A stretch of DNA of 64,000 bases from CAVZYN01 sp963779515 (lineage in GTDB: Bacteria > Pseudomonadota > Alphaproteobacteria > Rhizobiales > Hyphomicrobiaceae). Made by a program: the position numbers and the translations under genes. A model generated the notes under the pieces. That model saw only the letters and a program-made list of their open reading frames with translations. It had not been told where the DNA came from and ran no database searches. Positions 26,525 to 35,651 of the stretch are shown one piece after another (the first letter of the stretch is position 1; the number at the start of each line of letters is the position of its first letter). Where the stretch lies: assembly GCA_963779515.1 (NCBI GenBank), contig CAVZYN010000018.1:372001-436000 (forward strand), in the 5' to 3' direction.

Positions 26525-27754
26525 GTGAAAGATGATTTCTACCGTATCAAGCGCCTTCCACCCTATGTCTTCGCCGAACTCAATCGGCTGAAGGCGCAGG
26601 CGCGCGCGCGCGGCGCCGACATCATCGATCTCGGAATGGGCAACCCTGACCTTCCCGCGCCCCAGCATGTCCTCGACAAGATGGCGGAAACGATCGGCAA
26701 GCCGCGCACCGACCGCTACTCGGCCTCCAAGGGCATCGCCGGCCTGCTCCGCGCCCAGGCCGGATACTATGACCGCCGCTTCGGCGTGAAGTTGAAGCCC
26801 GAGACCCAGATCATCGCAACTCTCGGGTCAAAGGAAGGATTCGCCAATATGGCGCAAGCCATCACCGCGCCCGGCGATGTTGTGCTTGTGCCAAACCCGA
26901 GCTATCCGATCCACGCTTTCGGCTTCCTGATGGCGGGCGGCGTAGTGCGCTCGGTGCCGGCTGAGCCGACGCCGGCGTTCTTCCCAGCTCTCGAACGCGC
27001 CGTACTGCACTCGATCCCGAAGCCACTTGCAGTCGTCGTCTGTTATCCTTCGAACCCGACCGCCTACGTCGCCTCGCTCGATTTCTATCGCGACCTCGTC
27101 CAGTTCGCCAAAAAACACGACATCATCATTCTCTCGGATCTCGCCTACGCCGAAGTCTATTTCGACGACGCGAGCCCGCCGCCATCGGTGCTGCAAATTC
27201 CAGGTGCGATGGATTGCACCGTCGAATTCACCTCCATGTCGAAGACGTTTTCCATGGCCGGCTGGCGTATGGGCTTCGCCGTCGGCAACGAGCGGCTCCT
27301 GGCAGCCCTCGCGCGAGTCAAAAGCTACCTCGACTACGGCGCCTACACGCCGATCCAGGTCGCCGCCACCGCCGCCCTCAACGGACCCGACGATTGCATC
27401 AAGGAGATGCGCGCGACCTACAAGCGCCGCCGCGACGTGCTGGTGGAAAGCTTCGGCAACGCTGGATGGAAATTCTCACCACCCGAGGCGTCCATGTTCG
27501 CTTGGGTGCCGATCCCCGAACCCTATAAATCAATCGGTTCGCTCGAATTCTCCAAAATGCTGGTGGAGAAAGCCGATGTCGCGGTCGCGCCGGGCATCGG
27601 CTTCGGCGAACATGGCGACGAATACGTCCGCATCGCCATCGTCGAAAACGAACACCGCATCCGCCAGGCCGCCCGCAATATCAAGAAGTTCATGTCCCAA
27701 GGCACCGACACGATGCACAACGTGATCCCACTGGCTCAGAAGGCGCGCCCCTGA
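26525..27754 (+). CDS. Class I/II PLP aminotransferase (AlaC / LL-DAP aminotransferase-like)
   Basis: The 409-residue fold type I enzyme has the PLP Lys in SMSKTFSMAGWRMGF. YPSNPTA is the Asn that contacts PLP, LSDLAYAEVYF holds the Asp/Tyr, and IRIAIVENE-like VRIAIVENEHRIRQA the C-terminal Arg. Start FYRIKRLPPYVFAELN is shared with Rhizobiales proteins annotated as LL-diaminopimelate or alanine aminotransferase, which typically sit just before hom as here. GTG 26525 is preceded by AAGGTGA; GTG 26516 and TTG 26468 are alternatives. The substrate is probably alanine/valine or an aspartate-family amino acid. Confidence 0.85.
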   Translation: MKDDFYRIKRLPPYVFAELNRLKAQARARGADIIDLGMGNPDLPAPQHVLDKMAETIGKPRTDRYSASKGIAGLLRAQAGYYDRRFGVKLKPETQIIATLGSKEGFANMAQAITAPGDVVLVPNPSYPIHAFGFLMAGGVVRSVPAEPTPAFFPALERAVLHSIPKPLAVVVCYPSNPTAYVASLDFYRDLVQFAKKHDIIILSDLAYAEVYFDDASPPPSVLQIPGAMDCTVEFTSMSKTFSMAGWRMGFAVGNERLLAALARVKSYLDYGAYTPIQVAATAALNGPDDCIKEMRATYKRRRDVLVESFGNAGWKFSPPEASMFAWVPIPEPYKSIGSLEFSKMLVEKADVAVAPGIGFGEHGDEYVRIAIVENEHRIRQAARNIKKFMSQGTDTMHNVIPLAQKARP

Positions 27755-27768
27755 AGCTCGATTTGTTC

Positions 27769-29067
27769 ATGACAGAGCCTTTGAAACTCGGAGTCGCAGG
27801 CCTCGGTACCGTCGGTGCTGGTCTGATGCATCTCCTGGAAGTCCACACCAGCCGCCTGGGATTGCAACTCGGCCGGCCCATAAAGGTGATGGCCGTTTCC
27901 GCCCGCACCCGCACCAAGGATCGCGGCGTCGGCTTGGGCGGCATCCGCTGGGTCGACGACCCTGTTAAACTCGCCACCGACCCTGGCATCGACTGCTTCG
28001 TCGAGTTGATCGGCGGCGATGACGGCATCGCCAAGAAGGCGGTCGAGGCCGCGCTCAATGCCAAGAAGCACGTCGTCACGGCCAACAAAGCCCTGCTTGC
28101 GAAACACGGGTTCGAACTCGCAAAGCTCGCCGAAAAAAACGCCGTCGCCTTGAACTTCGAAGCCGCTGTCGCCGGTGGCATTCCAGTGATCAAGACCGTG
28201 CGCGAGGCCCTTGTCGGCAATTCGGTTCGACGCGTCTATGGCATCCTCAACGGCACCTGCAATTACATCCTGACCAAAATGCAGGAGGAACGCGCCTCCT
28301 TTGCCGATGTGTTGAAAGAAGCGCAGGCCAAGGGCTACGCCGAAGCTGACCCGACTTTCGATGTCGGCGGCTTCGACACCGCGCACAAATTGGCGCTCCT
28401 GACCTCGCTGGTCTTCAACACCAAGATCGCCTTTGATCAGATCCACATCGAAGGCATTCAAACCATCACACTTGCGGACATTGAGGCCGCCGATAGCCTC
28501 GACTATCGCATAAAACTTCTCGGCGTCGCCATGATGACCGACAGCGGCATCGAACAGCGTGTGCATCCGACCATGGTGCCGAAAGACACCGCCATCGCCG
28601 GCGTCTCGGGCGTCACCAACGCCGTCGCGCTGGACGCGGATTTCGCCGGCAGCCTTCTGCTCGTCGGCCCCGGTGCCGGCGCGAAAGCAACCGCCTCCGC
28701 CGTTGCCAGCGACATCGTCGATATCGCCGCCGGCTTCGTGTTGCCGCCGTTCGGCGTGCCGTCCTCGCGCCTGAAGCCCTACAAGCGCGCCAAGCTTGGC
28801 CAGCACCAAGGTGCATATTATGTGAGGCTGATAGCGTTCGACCGGCCCGGCGTCATGGCGGCCATCACCAAGCGTATGGCGGAGCGCGACGTCAGCCTCG
28901 AAAGCATCGTGCAAAAAACGCCGAAGGGCGTCGCCGGCGCCCAGGCCAATGTCGTGATCATAACCCATGACACCACAGAGGAAGCGATCCGCAAGGCCCT
29001 CGACGCCATCGAGGCGGACGGCAAGGTGGCCGAGAAGCCGCAGATGATCCGGATCGAGAAGCTATGA
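27769..29067 (+). CDS. hom: Homoserine dehydrogenase
   Basis: This 432-residue protein reduces aspartate semialdehyde to homoserine on the way to Thr and Met. The N-terminal Rossmann motif is GVAGLGTVGAGL. The central catalytic segment has TANKALLAKHG, GGIPVIKTVREAL and GILNGTCNYIL. YAEADPTFDVGGFDTAHKL holds the catalytic Asp/Lys region. A C-terminal ACT domain (about 350-430, VRLIAFDRPGVMAAIT) implies allosteric feedback. ATG 27769 is 14 bp after the aminotransferase stop. The next gene overlaps its stop (ATGA), so this is an operon. Confidence 0.95.
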   Translation: MTEPLKLGVAGLGTVGAGLMHLLEVHTSRLGLQLGRPIKVMAVSARTRTKDRGVGLGGIRWVDDPVKLATDPGIDCFVELIGGDDGIAKKAVEAALNAKKHVVTANKALLAKHGFELAKLAEKNAVALNFEAAVAGGIPVIKTVREALVGNSVRRVYGILNGTCNYILTKMQEERASFADVLKEAQAKGYAEADPTFDVGGFDTAHKLALLTSLVFNTKIAFDQIHIEGIQTITLADIEAADSLDYRIKLLGVAMMTDSGIEQRVHPTMVPKDTAIAGVSGVTNAVALDADFAGSLLLVGPGAGAKATASAVASDIVDIAAGFVLPPFGVPSSRLKPYKRAKLGQHQGAYYVRLIAFDRPGVMAAITKRMAERDVSLESIVQKTPKGVAGAQANVVIITHDTTEEAIRKALDAIEADGKVAEKPQMIRIEKL

Positions 29068-29501
29068 TCGTCCGCCCGGTACAAAAATCCGACTGGGCCC
29101 AATGGCAGCCGCTCTGGCAGGACTACAACACGTTCTACGGACGCGTCGCCGCAGACGACGTAACGGCGACGACGTGGGGCCGCTTTTTCGATGCTTACGA
29201 GCCTATTCACGCGATCGTAGCGGAGAGGAACGGCGCACTTGTCGGTCTTGTTCACTATATTTTTCACAGGAACACCGGCACCATCGGCCCGGTCTGTTAT
29301 TTGCAAGACCTCTTCACTGAGCCGAAGCTGCGCGGGCAGGGCATCGGCCGCGCGCTGATCGAGGCGGTCTATGCCGAGGCGGCGCGCGTGGGCTCCCCTC
29401 GCGTCTATTGGATGACGCACGAAACCAATACCCAGGCCCAAGTCCTGTACGACAAGGTAGCGGATCGGTCCGGTTTCATTCAATACCGCAAGCAATTGTG
29501 A
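29064..29501 (+). CDS. GNAT family N-acetyltransferase
   Basis: The 145-residue single-domain acetyltransferase has the acetyl-CoA-binding loop RGQGIGRALIEAVYAEA, preceded by the beta-4 strand YLQDLFTEPKL. C-terminal VYWMTHETNTQAQVLYDKVA is the usual helix-4 region. The start overlaps the hom stop by four bases. In related Rhizobiales hom is often followed directly by glpX, so this gene may be a lineage-specific insertion. The substrate is unknown. Confidence 0.88.
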   Translation: MIVRPVQKSDWAQWQPLWQDYNTFYGRVAADDVTATTWGRFFDAYEPIHAIVAERNGALVGLVHYIFHRNTGTIGPVCYLQDLFTEPKLRGQGIGRALIEAVYAEAARVGSPRVYWMTHETNTQAQVLYDKVADRSGFIQYRKQL

Positions 29502-29524
29502 TCCGAGAGAGAACGAGACGAGCA

Positions 29525-30520
29525 ATGACACTGTCCGACAAGAAAGCACCTGGCGGCCTTGAGCGCATCCTGGTGCTAGAAGTCGCACGCGTGACCGAGG
29601 CGGCCGCAATTGCATCCGCTCGCTTCCGCGGTCGTGGCGACAAAGAGGCAGCTGACAAGGCCGCCGTCGACGCCATGCGCAAGGAACTCGGCAAGGTCGA
29701 CATCAGGGGACGTGTCGTCATCGGCGAAGGTGAGATGGACGAAGCGCCGATGCTTTACATCGGCGAAGAAGTCGGCACCGGTAACGGCCCTGACGTTGAC
29801 ATCGCCGTCGACCCGCTCGAAGGCACGACGATCTGCGCCGAGGCCGAGCCGAACTCGCTCGCCGTTCTTGCGATCGCCGAACGCGGCGGCCTGCTCAACG
29901 CGCCCGACATGTACATGGACAAGATCGCCATCGGCCCCGGTTATCCGGAGGGCCTGATTGATCTCGACGCCTCGCCAGCCGAAAACATCCGGCGCCTCGC
30001 GGAGGCCAAGGGCGTACCTGCCAGTGGCATCACCGCATGCATGCTCGGCCGTCCGCGCCATCAAAAGCTGCTCGACGCTGTGCGCGCGACGGGCGCTTCC
30101 GTCCGCCTGATCCGCGACGGCGATATCGCAGGCGTTATTTGGACGACCGACCCGCAGAAGAGCGGTATCGACATCTACATGGGCTCGGGCGGTGCACCCG
30201 AAGGCGTGCTGGCCGCCGCGGCGCTGCGCTGCATCGGCGGCCAGATGCAGGGCCGTTTGATGCCCTCGGACGACGCCGAAGTGAAGCGCGCACGCTCCAT
30301 GGGGATCACGGATATCCGTCGCAAATATTCGATGCAGGAGATGGCGTCGGGCGACGTGATCTTTTCCGCGACAGGCGTTACCGACGGCTCGCTGCTTGAC
30401 GGCGTCCACTTCCGCGGCGATTTTGCCGAAACAGAGACCGTCGTCATGCGCGCTCGCACCGGTACCGTGCGCCGCATCAAAACCACCTTCCGCATGATCG
30501 GAGCCAAGGCGCCAGCCTGA
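29525..30520 (+). CDS. glpX: Class II fructose-1,6-bisphosphatase
   Basis: The 331-residue enzyme hydrolyses fructose-1,6-bisphosphate in gluconeogenesis. Metal and phosphate motifs are visible: VVIGEGEMDEAPMLYIGE, VDPLEGTT, and IDIYMGSGGAPEGVLAAAAL. DGSLLDGVHF lies near the end. The length fits GlpX. ATG 29525 starts the family's typical N terminus (LERILVLEVARVTEAAA). It is 23 bp after the GNAT gene, so probably in the same operon as hom. Confidence 0.94.
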   Translation: MTLSDKKAPGGLERILVLEVARVTEAAAIASARFRGRGDKEAADKAAVDAMRKELGKVDIRGRVVIGEGEMDEAPMLYIGEEVGTGNGPDVDIAVDPLEGTTICAEAEPNSLAVLAIAERGGLLNAPDMYMDKIAIGPGYPEGLIDLDASPAENIRRLAEAKGVPASGITACMLGRPRHQKLLDAVRATGASVRLIRDGDIAGVIWTTDPQKSGIDIYMGSGGAPEGVLAAAALRCIGGQMQGRLMPSDDAEVKRARSMGITDIRRKYSMQEMASGDVIFSATGVTDGSLLDGVHFRGDFAETETVVMRARTGTVRRIKTTFRMIGAKAPA

Positions 30521-30546
30521 GCTCCGCCAAAGAGCAGGGGATACCA

Positions 30547-30978
30547 ATGCAGATCGGCAAGCTCGATCACGTCAACGTCCGCACCGCCAAAGTTGAGGCA
30601 ATGGCGGAATGGTACGGCCGCGTGCTGAGTATGCCCTCCGGCAAGCGCCCAAACTTCCCATTTCCCGGCGCGTGGCTCTATACCGGCGATCATCCGGCGG
30701 TACATCTCGTTGGTGTCACAGGCGAGCCGGCCAATGCCGATCCCAAGATCGAGCACTATGCGTTCTCAGCGACCGGCTTGAAGGAGTTCGTCGAGCGCTT
30801 GAAAGCGCAGGGCGAGAAGCACGACATCCGCGTCGTGCCGGGCTTTGGCATCGTCCAGGTCAACGTCTGGGATCCGGACGGTAATCACATTCACGTCGAT
30901 TTTGCGCCGACCGAGCCAGGCGCGAGCGAGATGCCCGGCTGGGGCAATCAGGACGCCATGGGCAAACCCCAGGCTTGA
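30547..30978 (+). CDS. VOC superfamily (glyoxalase-like) protein
   Basis: This 143-residue protein is one vicinal-oxygen-chelate module pair. It starts with KLDHVNVRT, where the His is the usual first metal ligand. HPAVHLVGV holds a second ligand, and VWDPDGNHIHVDF the end of the second half. It could be an extradiol dioxygenase-like or isomerase-like enzyme; the substrate cannot be told. It lies 26 bp after glpX, with an AGGGGAT stretch before the ATG. Confidence 0.85.
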   Translation: MQIGKLDHVNVRTAKVEAMAEWYGRVLSMPSGKRPNFPFPGAWLYTGDHPAVHLVGVTGEPANADPKIEHYAFSATGLKEFVERLKAQGEKHDIRVVPGFGIVQVNVWDPDGNHIHVDFAPTEPGASEMPGWGNQDAMGKPQA

Positions 30979-31014
30979 GCTGCGCGTCCACAACGGCCGT
31001 GAGACCCGAAAATC

Positions 31015-32148
31015 ATGTCCCTTCGCTTTGCCCGCTATGCGCTGATGAACGCGCTGTTGGTATTCAATCTCGTCTGCCTCGTCTGGGGCGGTTTTTGGCT
31101 GTTCGGCGGGTTCGCGGCGGCCCTCATGCTTGCGACTTTGATCGATGAAGCCGTGGGCGATGATCTGACACCGCCCGGTGCCGCTCCCAAACGTTTCCTC
31201 GATGCGATGTTGGTGGCAACGCTGCCGTTGATAGCGTTGAACAGCCTGCTCCTCGCCCATCATGTCGCGTCCGGCGATCCCCTCGGACTTCTAGCGCTGT
31301 TGAACTGGTTCGGCGTAGATTTCGCCGCAGGCCGGGCCGCGACCAATTGGATCGCGTTGACCGGTGGTATCATGGCGCTCGGCCTCTTCCTGGGCGCCGC
31401 CGCAATCAATGTCGCGCATGAACTGGTCCATCGCACGGAACGGCGGGGGGCGTTGAGCATCGGTCGCTGGCTGCTCGCGTTCTGCGGCGACACGACGTTT
31501 GCGATCGAGCACGTTTACGGCCACCATCGAACTGTTGCGACCGACGCCGATCCCGCGACTGCGCGGCGCGGCGAGTATGTGCTCGCATTCGCGTGGCGCT
31601 CGATCGTCGATGGCAATCGTGGCGCTTTCCGCTTCGAGGCCGAACGCTTGAAACGCAAAAGTTTACTGGCGTGGTCGTGGGCGAACCGCGCGCTCTCGTG
31701 GCAGGCGGCAACGCTCGCGATCGCAGCCGTCTGGTGGTTGATCGCGGGTTGGCTCGGTGTCTTCGTGTTTCTGCTCTGTGCGCTCCAAGGCAAGATCTAC
31801 CTCGAAGCCGTCAACTACATCGAGCATTACGGCCTCGTGCGCGTGCCCGGCACCAGCGTTGAGCCGCGCCATTCCTGGAACGTCTATCGCAGCATCTCGA
31901 GCGGGCTTCTCTACAATTTGCCGCGCCACGCGCATCATCACCGCTTCGCGCGCAAACCATTCTGGCAACTCGAGGTCGAGCCCGAGGGCCCCGTCCTGCC
32001 CTTCGGTTACATGACGTCGATCCTCGCGACGCTTGTTCCGCCGATCTGGCGCCGCGTCATCAATCCGCGCCTCACCGCTTGGGATGCGACAATGGCGAGC
32101 GCGGCGGAGCGGCAAATCCTCACCAAGCGCGGTCAACTGCTCGGTTGA
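31015..32148 (+). CDS. AlkB-like membrane di-iron alkane/fatty-acid hydroxylase
   Basis: The 377-residue polytopic membrane protein has about six hydrophobic segments. The eight-His clusters of alkane monooxygenase are present: HELVHR, then EHVYGHHRTVA, then NLPRHAHHHRF. NYIEHYGL is the AlkB signature between the second and third clusters. It should use two irons and O2 to hydroxylate an alkyl chain in the inner membrane. No rubredoxin gene is adjacent, so the electron donor is elsewhere or different. A desaturase-like substrate cannot be excluded. Confidence 0.88.
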   Translation: MSLRFARYALMNALLVFNLVCLVWGGFWLFGGFAAALMLATLIDEAVGDDLTPPGAAPKRFLDAMLVATLPLIALNSLLLAHHVASGDPLGLLALLNWFGVDFAAGRAATNWIALTGGIMALGLFLGAAAINVAHELVHRTERRGALSIGRWLLAFCGDTTFAIEHVYGHHRTVATDADPATARRGEYVLAFAWRSIVDGNRGAFRFEAERLKRKSLLAWSWANRALSWQAATLAIAAVWWLIAGWLGVFVFLLCALQGKIYLEAVNYIEHYGLVRVPGTSVEPRHSWNVYRSISSGLLYNLPRHAHHHRFARKPFWQLEVEPEGPVLPFGYMTSILATLVPPIWRRVINPRLTAWDATMASAAERQILTKRGQLLG

Positions 32149-32662
32149 ATTGCGCGAAGCATACCCACCAAAAGATCGAGCCCCGGGCGCTGAGGCCAAC
32201 GGGGCTCTGTACTCATTGGTAAGTGGCCCAGCTTGAAGCGCCGGGCGTTCATACGCGGGCTGGCCACTCGGCCGAGCGCCATAACCGCGTTCATTTAACG
32301 AATACAAATTTTGCTTTGGATTTTCGGCCCGTCCCGCGAGTGATCACTGCGCTATAGTCCGCAGTTCGAGCCGTGACCTCGAGCCTTCGAGGTCATCAAG
32401 ACTGCCCGGTGGCGTCATGCTCCCTCCTCAACTGTTGATCCTCGTCGACGGCCATCGCGCAATGTCCCGGCTGCTGCTGGAACCATCGTTCGCGCTGCTC
32501 TTGGAACCGCGCGTTTCATGGGGTGCGCTGGGCACATGCATGAATGACAACCGTCAAATTCTAATGTTGTCCCACTGCTTCGACATGTCAAGGCTAACTC
32601 GAGCTTCGCTGCAAGATGTGATCGGATCTAGTAGATTGCGCGATCTCATCTTGGACATTGGT
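32149..32662. other. Intergenic region after the AlkB-like gene
   Basis: About 510 bases with no supported gene. The one feature I see is an inverted repeat, GAGCCCCG (32178-32185) with CGGGGCTC (32200-32207) and a 14-nt loop. It may end the alkB-like transcript although no U-tract follows. The open frame from 32417 looks like extension of the Uma2 frame rather than coding sequence. Confidence 0.4.
32178..32207 (+). terminator. Possible weak terminator hairpin
   Basis: An 8-bp perfect stem, 30 bp after the AlkB-like stop codon. The loop is long and a poly-T run is missing, so this is tentative. Confidence 0.35.
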
Positions 32663-33264
32663 ATGACGGCCCACGCAAAACCAATTCCAGCCACGACAGT
32701 TGAAGAATTCTCGCCTGGGATGGCGGCGGGCATCAGGGCAAGCTCGAATTGGTGGACGGCATCGTGCGTGCCATGGCGCCGGCCAGCGCGACACATGCGC
32801 TCATTCAGGGCAATATCGTTCACGCCATCGGCTCACATCTTCGCAGCCGAAAGAGTCCGTACCGTGTCGCCCCTGAAGCGCCTGTGGTTCCAGCACTTAG
32901 AAAGCGCATCAGCGCGCGCGCGCCTGACGTCGCCGTCACGCGCGCGCCGGTCTCCAAGAGCAAAACATTCGACGATCCGATCGTGATCATCGAAGTGCTA
33001 TCACCCGGCAATACCGAGGACACCTGGGAGAGCATTCGCGCCTGCGCACCGCTACCGACGCTGCAGGAAATCGTCGCCGTCGAGTCCGAGAAGGTCGAAG
33101 TCCAGATTTTTCGCCGCGACGCGAACGGTGTCTGGTCCGGCGAACCGGAGATCATTGGTGCGGGGGGAACGCTAAGGCTCGCCAGAATCGACCTCGCTCT
33201 GCCCATATCGGACGTCTATGCCGGCACGCATTTGGCGGAGTGTTTCACATTGCCTAAAGTGTAA
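32663..33264 (+). pseudogene. Uma2 family (DUF820) endonuclease-like gene, frameshifted
   Basis: ATG 32663 opens with AHAKPIPATTVEEF. The frame then breaks at about 32708-32712. The next frame reads GGHQGKLELVDGIVRAM, AHALIQGNIVHAIGSHL-type helix, ARAPDVAVTR, and PIVIIEVLSPGNTEDT. This is the PD-(D/E)xK-like Uma2 core: VDG, PDVAV and IEVLSP. The element spans 602 bases, one short of a multiple of three. Adding one base gives a normal product of about 200 residues. It may be a recent pseudogene or an assembly error. Uma2 function is not established. Confidence 0.75.
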
Positions 33265-33327
33265 GATCGAAGATATGCAGGACGAGCTACAACGGCGCGT
33301 CGACAAACGAAAACGCAAGCTGGGCAT

Positions 33328-35499
33328 ATGACCGCCATTCCTGATTTCACCAAGGTGCCGTTCGAGGCGGCTGATCAAGGCGCCGGACCGGCGCACCAGG
33401 TCCTGCCGGACCAGGGCTTCGAAACGCCCGAAGGCATCCGCGTGAAGGCGGCCTATAGCGCCGAAGACATCGTCGGCCTCGACTTCATCGACGGCTACCC
33501 AGGTATCGCCCCATTCGTGCGCGGGCCCTACCCGACCATGTACGTGACGCAGCCCTGGACAATCCGCCAGTACGCGGGCTTCTCGACGGCCGAAGACTCG
33601 AACGCCTTCTATCGCCGCAACATCGCAGCGGGCCAGAAGGGCCTCTCCGTCGCCTTCGACCTCGCGACCCACCGCGGCTACGACAGCGATCATCCGCGTG
33701 TCAAAGGCGACGTCGGCATGGCGGGCGTCGCGATCGACTCCATTTTCGACATGCGCACGCTGTTCGACGGCATCGATCTCTCCGAGATGTCAGTGTCGAT
33801 GACCATGAACGGAGCGGTGCTGCCGATCCTGGCGCTGTTCATCGTTGCGGGCGAAGAGCAAGGCGTACCCGCCGCAAAACTCTCCGGCACCATTCAGAAC
33901 GACATTCTGAAGGAGTTCATGGTCCGCAACACCTACATCTATCCACCCGCGCCCTCGATGCGCATCATCTCCGACATCTTCACTTACACCTCGGCCAACA
34001 TGCCGAAGTTCAATTCGATATCGATCTCCGGCTATCACATGCAGGAGGCGGGGGCGACGGCGGACCTCGAGCTTGCCTATACGCTCGCCGATGGCGTCGA
34101 ATATGCGCGCGCTGGCGTCGCAGCCGGACTCCAGATCGATAAGTTCGCGCCGCGCCTGTCGTTCTTCTGGGCGATCGGCATGAACTTCTTCATGGAGATC
34201 GCCAAGATGCGGGCCGCTCGCCTGCTGTGGGCGAAGCTGATCAAGGCGGAATTCAATCCGAAGGACGAGCGCTCGCTGTCACTGCGGACGCATTGCCAGA
34301 CATCTGGCTGGTCACTGACGGCGCAGGACGTCTTCAACAACATTGCGCGAACGCAGATCGAAGCCTTGGCGGCAACGCAAGGGCATACGCAGTCGTTGCA
34401 CACCAACGCGCTCGATGAGGCGATCGCACTGCCGACCGATTTCTCGGCGCGCATCGCGCGCAATACGCAGATCCTGATCCAGCAGGAAAGCGGCACCTGC
34501 CGTGTCGCCGATCCCTGGGGCGGGAGCTACTACGTGGAGCGCCTGACGCACGATCTGGCGCAGCGCGCCTGGAGCCACATCCAGGAAATCGAAAAGCTCG
34601 GCGGCATGGCGAAAGCGATCGCTGCCGGCATTCCGAAGTTGCGCATCGAGGAAGCCGCAGCCCGCACGCAAGCGCGCATCGACAGCGGCCGCCAGACGAT
34701 CGTCGGCGTCAACAAGTTCAAGGTCGAGGGCGAAGCGCAGATCGACATTCTAAAGATCGACAACAATTCAGTTCGCACGCAGCAGTTGGCCAAGCTCGCG
34801 CGACTGAAGGCCGAGCGGGATGGGCCGGCGGTGACGGCCGCGCTGAACGCGCTGACGGAGGGGGCACGCGGCGGCGGCAATCTGCTCGAACTTGCAGTGA
34901 AAGCTGCGCGTGCCAAGGCGACGGTCGGCGAGATATCCGATGCGCTCGAAGCCGTGTTCGGCCGCCATCGCGCGGAAATTCGCTCGGTGACGGGCGTGTA
35001 TCGATCGGAGGCGTCCGGTATGGCGACAGAAATCGAGCGTGTGCGCAAACTGGTGGAAGCCTTCGACAAGGCCGACGGCCGGCGTCCGCGCATCCTGATT
35101 GCCAAGATGGGCCAGGACGGTCACGATCGCGGCCAGAAGGTGATTGCAACCGCATTTGCCGATCTCGGCTTCGACGTCGATATTGGCCCGCTATTCTCGA
35201 CGCCGGACGAAGTCGCACGCCAAGCGGTCGAGAACGACGTGCACATTGTCGGCGTCTCGTCGTTGGCGGCGGGGCATCTGACGCTCGTGCCCGATCTCAA
35301 GGCCGCACTGGAAAAGGAAGGGCGCGGCGATATCCTGATCGTGGTGGGCGGTGTGATCCCGCCCTCCGACTACGATGCGCTGTATAAAGCCGGCGCCAAG
35401 GCGGTGTTCGGCCCCGGCACCAACATTCCAGCCGCCGCCGCTGATCTGATCGCAAAGCTCAACGCCGCATACGGTTACGCAAAGACCGCAGCCGAGTAG
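33328..35499 (+). CDS. Methylmalonyl-CoA mutase, single-chain (large) form
   Basis: The 723-residue B12 enzyme interconverts methylmalonyl-CoA and succinyl-CoA. The N-terminal TIM barrel has the substrate-binding TMYVTQPWTIRQYAGFST. Catalytic-loop residues lie in RTHCQTSGWSL. The C-terminal cobalamin domain (about 590-720) has GQDGHDRGQKV (DxHxxG), SSLAAGHL and VVGGVIPP. Length and full set of motifs indicate an active enzyme that works with MeaB at 39 kb in propionyl-CoA catabolism. A small-subunit (mutA) gene is not adjacent, which fits the single-chain type. Confidence 0.95.
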   Translation: MTAIPDFTKVPFEAADQGAGPAHQVLPDQGFETPEGIRVKAAYSAEDIVGLDFIDGYPGIAPFVRGPYPTMYVTQPWTIRQYAGFSTAEDSNAFYRRNIAAGQKGLSVAFDLATHRGYDSDHPRVKGDVGMAGVAIDSIFDMRTLFDGIDLSEMSVSMTMNGAVLPILALFIVAGEEQGVPAAKLSGTIQNDILKEFMVRNTYIYPPAPSMRIISDIFTYTSANMPKFNSISISGYHMQEAGATADLELAYTLADGVEYARAGVAAGLQIDKFAPRLSFFWAIGMNFFMEIAKMRAARLLWAKLIKAEFNPKDERSLSLRTHCQTSGWSLTAQDVFNNIARTQIEALAATQGHTQSLHTNALDEAIALPTDFSARIARNTQILIQQESGTCRVADPWGGSYYVERLTHDLAQRAWSHIQEIEKLGGMAKAIAAGIPKLRIEEAAARTQARIDSGRQTIVGVNKFKVEGEAQIDILKIDNNSVRTQQLAKLARLKAERDGPAVTAALNALTEGARGGGNLLELAVKAARAKATVGEISDALEAVFGRHRAEIRSVTGVYRSEASGMATEIERVRKLVEAFDKADGRRPRILIAKMGQDGHDRGQKVIATAFADLGFDVDIGPLFSTPDEVARQAVENDVHIVGVSSLAAGHLTLVPDLKAALEKEGRGDILIVVGGVIPPSDYDALYKAGAKAVFGPGTNIPAAAADLIAKLNAAYGYAKTAAE

Positions 35500-35651
35500 C
35501 AATGTCGGTTGTCGCATCGTCTTTCCAACCCGCAGTTTTCGCACCGCGCGCGCCGGCATATCGTCACGTCAACGACTGAATGCCGCCACATTCCGGGGCT
35601 TGGTTGCCGACGCGGTGCGGGCCGACAATTCTTCTTGTCTTCGGAGGAACC

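Noticed and set aside
32417..32662. Upstream extension of the Uma2 frame
   Set aside because: No ribosome site or recognisable sequence; the family start lies at ATG 32663.
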